A DNA stretch of 64,000 nt from Mesopusillimonas faecipullorum (GTDB lineage: Bacteria; Pseudomonadota; Gammaproteobacteria; Burkholderiales; Burkholderiaceae_B). Made by a program: the position numbers and the translations under genes. Positions 63,619-64,000 of this stretch are shown here, one piece after another (positions within the stretch are counted from its first letter, which is position 1; the number at the start of each line of letters is the position of its first letter). Location of the stretch: assembly GCF_020539505.1 (NCBI RefSeq), contig NZ_JACDXW010000002.1, positions 310,001 through 374,000 on the forward strand, read 5' to 3'. The notes beneath the pieces were generated by a model that was given only the letters and a program-made list of their open reading frames with translations, made no database searches and was not told the DNA's origin.

Positions 63619-63846
63619 ATGAACAAGCTTTACCTCGAACCTCACCAGGCCCGCACGCGCGAGCCTTCGGCATACGAGAATCTGCTGGGCGACGCCATCG
63701 AGCGTGCGTTTGGCTCGGGCGTGGTTGAACTTTCAGGCCTGGTGGCCGCTCTCAATGCTTCGGGGCCGCTGCCGCAAAGCAAAGCCACCACCTGGACCGA
63801 AGAACTGCTCGCCGCCGAGCTGCACAGGCTCAGCCTCGAAGCCTAG
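63619..63846 (+). CDS. Small HTH-like protein of the Rieske unit
   Basis: A 75-residue, mostly helical protein: YENLLGDAIERAFGSGVVEL, then LVAALNASG, and the C-terminal WTEELLAAELHRL. The pattern fits the small recombinase-like helix-turn-helix proteins seen beside ring-hydroxylating oxygenases. Its start abuts the previous stop, so the two are coupled. It might regulate or assemble the oxygenase; there is no direct evidence. Confidence 0.65.
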   Translation: MNKLYLEPHQARTREPSAYENLLGDAIERAFGSGVVELSGLVAALNASGPLPQSKATTWTEELLAAELHRLSLEA

Positions 63847-63880
63847 GCTGTTTACGGCCTCCCATACTCAGGAATCCGAC

Positions 63881-64000
63881 ATGACTACTACCCCGTCTGA
63901 AGCTGAAATCGATGCCGTCTTGGCGCGCGGCATCAAAAACCGCTGGTATGCCATCTGCCCTTCCGGTTTTGTGACTGCCAAACCCACCAGCCTGCGCCGT
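63881..64000 (+). CDS. Rieske ring-hydroxylating oxygenase alpha subunit, N terminus (partial)
   Basis: Forty codons run off the right edge. The sequence includes GIKNRWYAICPSGFV, the usual lead-in to the Rieske [2Fe-2S] domain of aromatic ring-hydroxylating oxygenases (KNRWYPICPS-type). AGGA lies 7 bp before ATG 63881. The iron-sulfur ligands and catalytic domain are outside the window. It gives the key first-step enzyme for the facing catabolic operon. Confidence 0.75.
   Translation, partial: MTTTPSEAEIDAVLARGIKNRWYAICPSGFVTAKPTSLRR

Noticed and set aside
1-64000. CRISPR arrays, tRNA and rRNA genes
   Set aside because: I saw no regularly spaced repeats longer than about 20 bp, no tRNA cloverleaf with a TTC loop in the intergenic gaps, and no rRNA-like sequence. 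Short or unusual RNAs could be missed by eye.

Overview
The window is a 64 kb stretch of a betaproteobacterial chromosome, most likely Burkholderiales and probably the family Alcaligenaceae (Bordetella/Pusillimonas-like). The evidence is the gene order: mltG-tmk-holB-tatD, ratA-rnfH facing smpB, ppsA facing ppsR, and the long run rpsB-tsf-pyrH-frr-uppS-cdsA-dxr-rseP-bamA-skp-lpxD-fabZ-lpxA-lpxB-rnhB. Azurin and an AlcR/AlcS-like remnant fit this. I found no rRNA, tRNA or CRISPR array.

Layout. About 0-14 kb is mixed chromosomal background: a PQQ-type sugar dehydrogenase, an azurin/universal stress protein pair, an orphan amino-acid-type binding protein, pirin, a LysR/YeiH pair, copper ATPase CopA, a PPK2-family polyphosphate kinase, an ArsC-like reductase, a glutathione peroxidase-GST-lipoprotein operon and an ankyrin protein. 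About 14.4-22.7 kb is core housekeeping (TatD, HolB, Tmk, MltG, YgfZ, an acyl-CoA hydrolase, RnfH/RatA, SmpB, a rhodanese). About 22.7-26.2 kb is the one clearly accessory segment. It holds a truncated PIN-like ORF fused into a broken type II NADH dehydrogenase gene, a HicA remnant with intact HicB, an IS3-type transposase relic, an intact HigB/HigA-like toxin-antitoxin pair with a palindromic operator, and a tyrosine-recombinase relic next to the ppsA terminator.

From 26.3 to 45.4 kb lies the envelope and translation supercluster, almost all on the minus strand with ATGA overlaps: PEP synthase and its regulator, an RNA methyltransferase, lipid A synthesis, outer-membrane assembly, isoprenoid and undecaprenyl synthesis, ribosome recycling, UMP kinase, EF-Ts and S2. 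Map, GlnD and DsbB follow on the plus strand. At 49.6-51.3 kb an AraC/PchR-like regulator and an AlcS-like MFS exporter face each other. Both look damaged and probably mark a lost siderophore locus.

The right end (51.3-64 kb) is a catabolic island. A 12-gene minus-strand operon encodes a NitT/TauT-type ABC importer, two SDR dehydrogenases, a cupin, an alpha/beta hydrolase, an IclR regulator, a thiamine-diphosphate enzyme, an aspartate-dehydrogenase-like protein, an aldehyde dehydrogenase and a two-domain extradiol-type dioxygenase, ending in a strong terminator. Facing it are two small ORFs and the start of a Rieske ring-hydroxylating oxygenase. Together they suggest import, ring hydroxylation, ring cleavage and side-chain processing of an aromatic acid or sulfonate. 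The substrate cannot be read from the sequence, and the enzyme combination matches no textbook pathway known to me. It is the best candidate here for an undescribed system.
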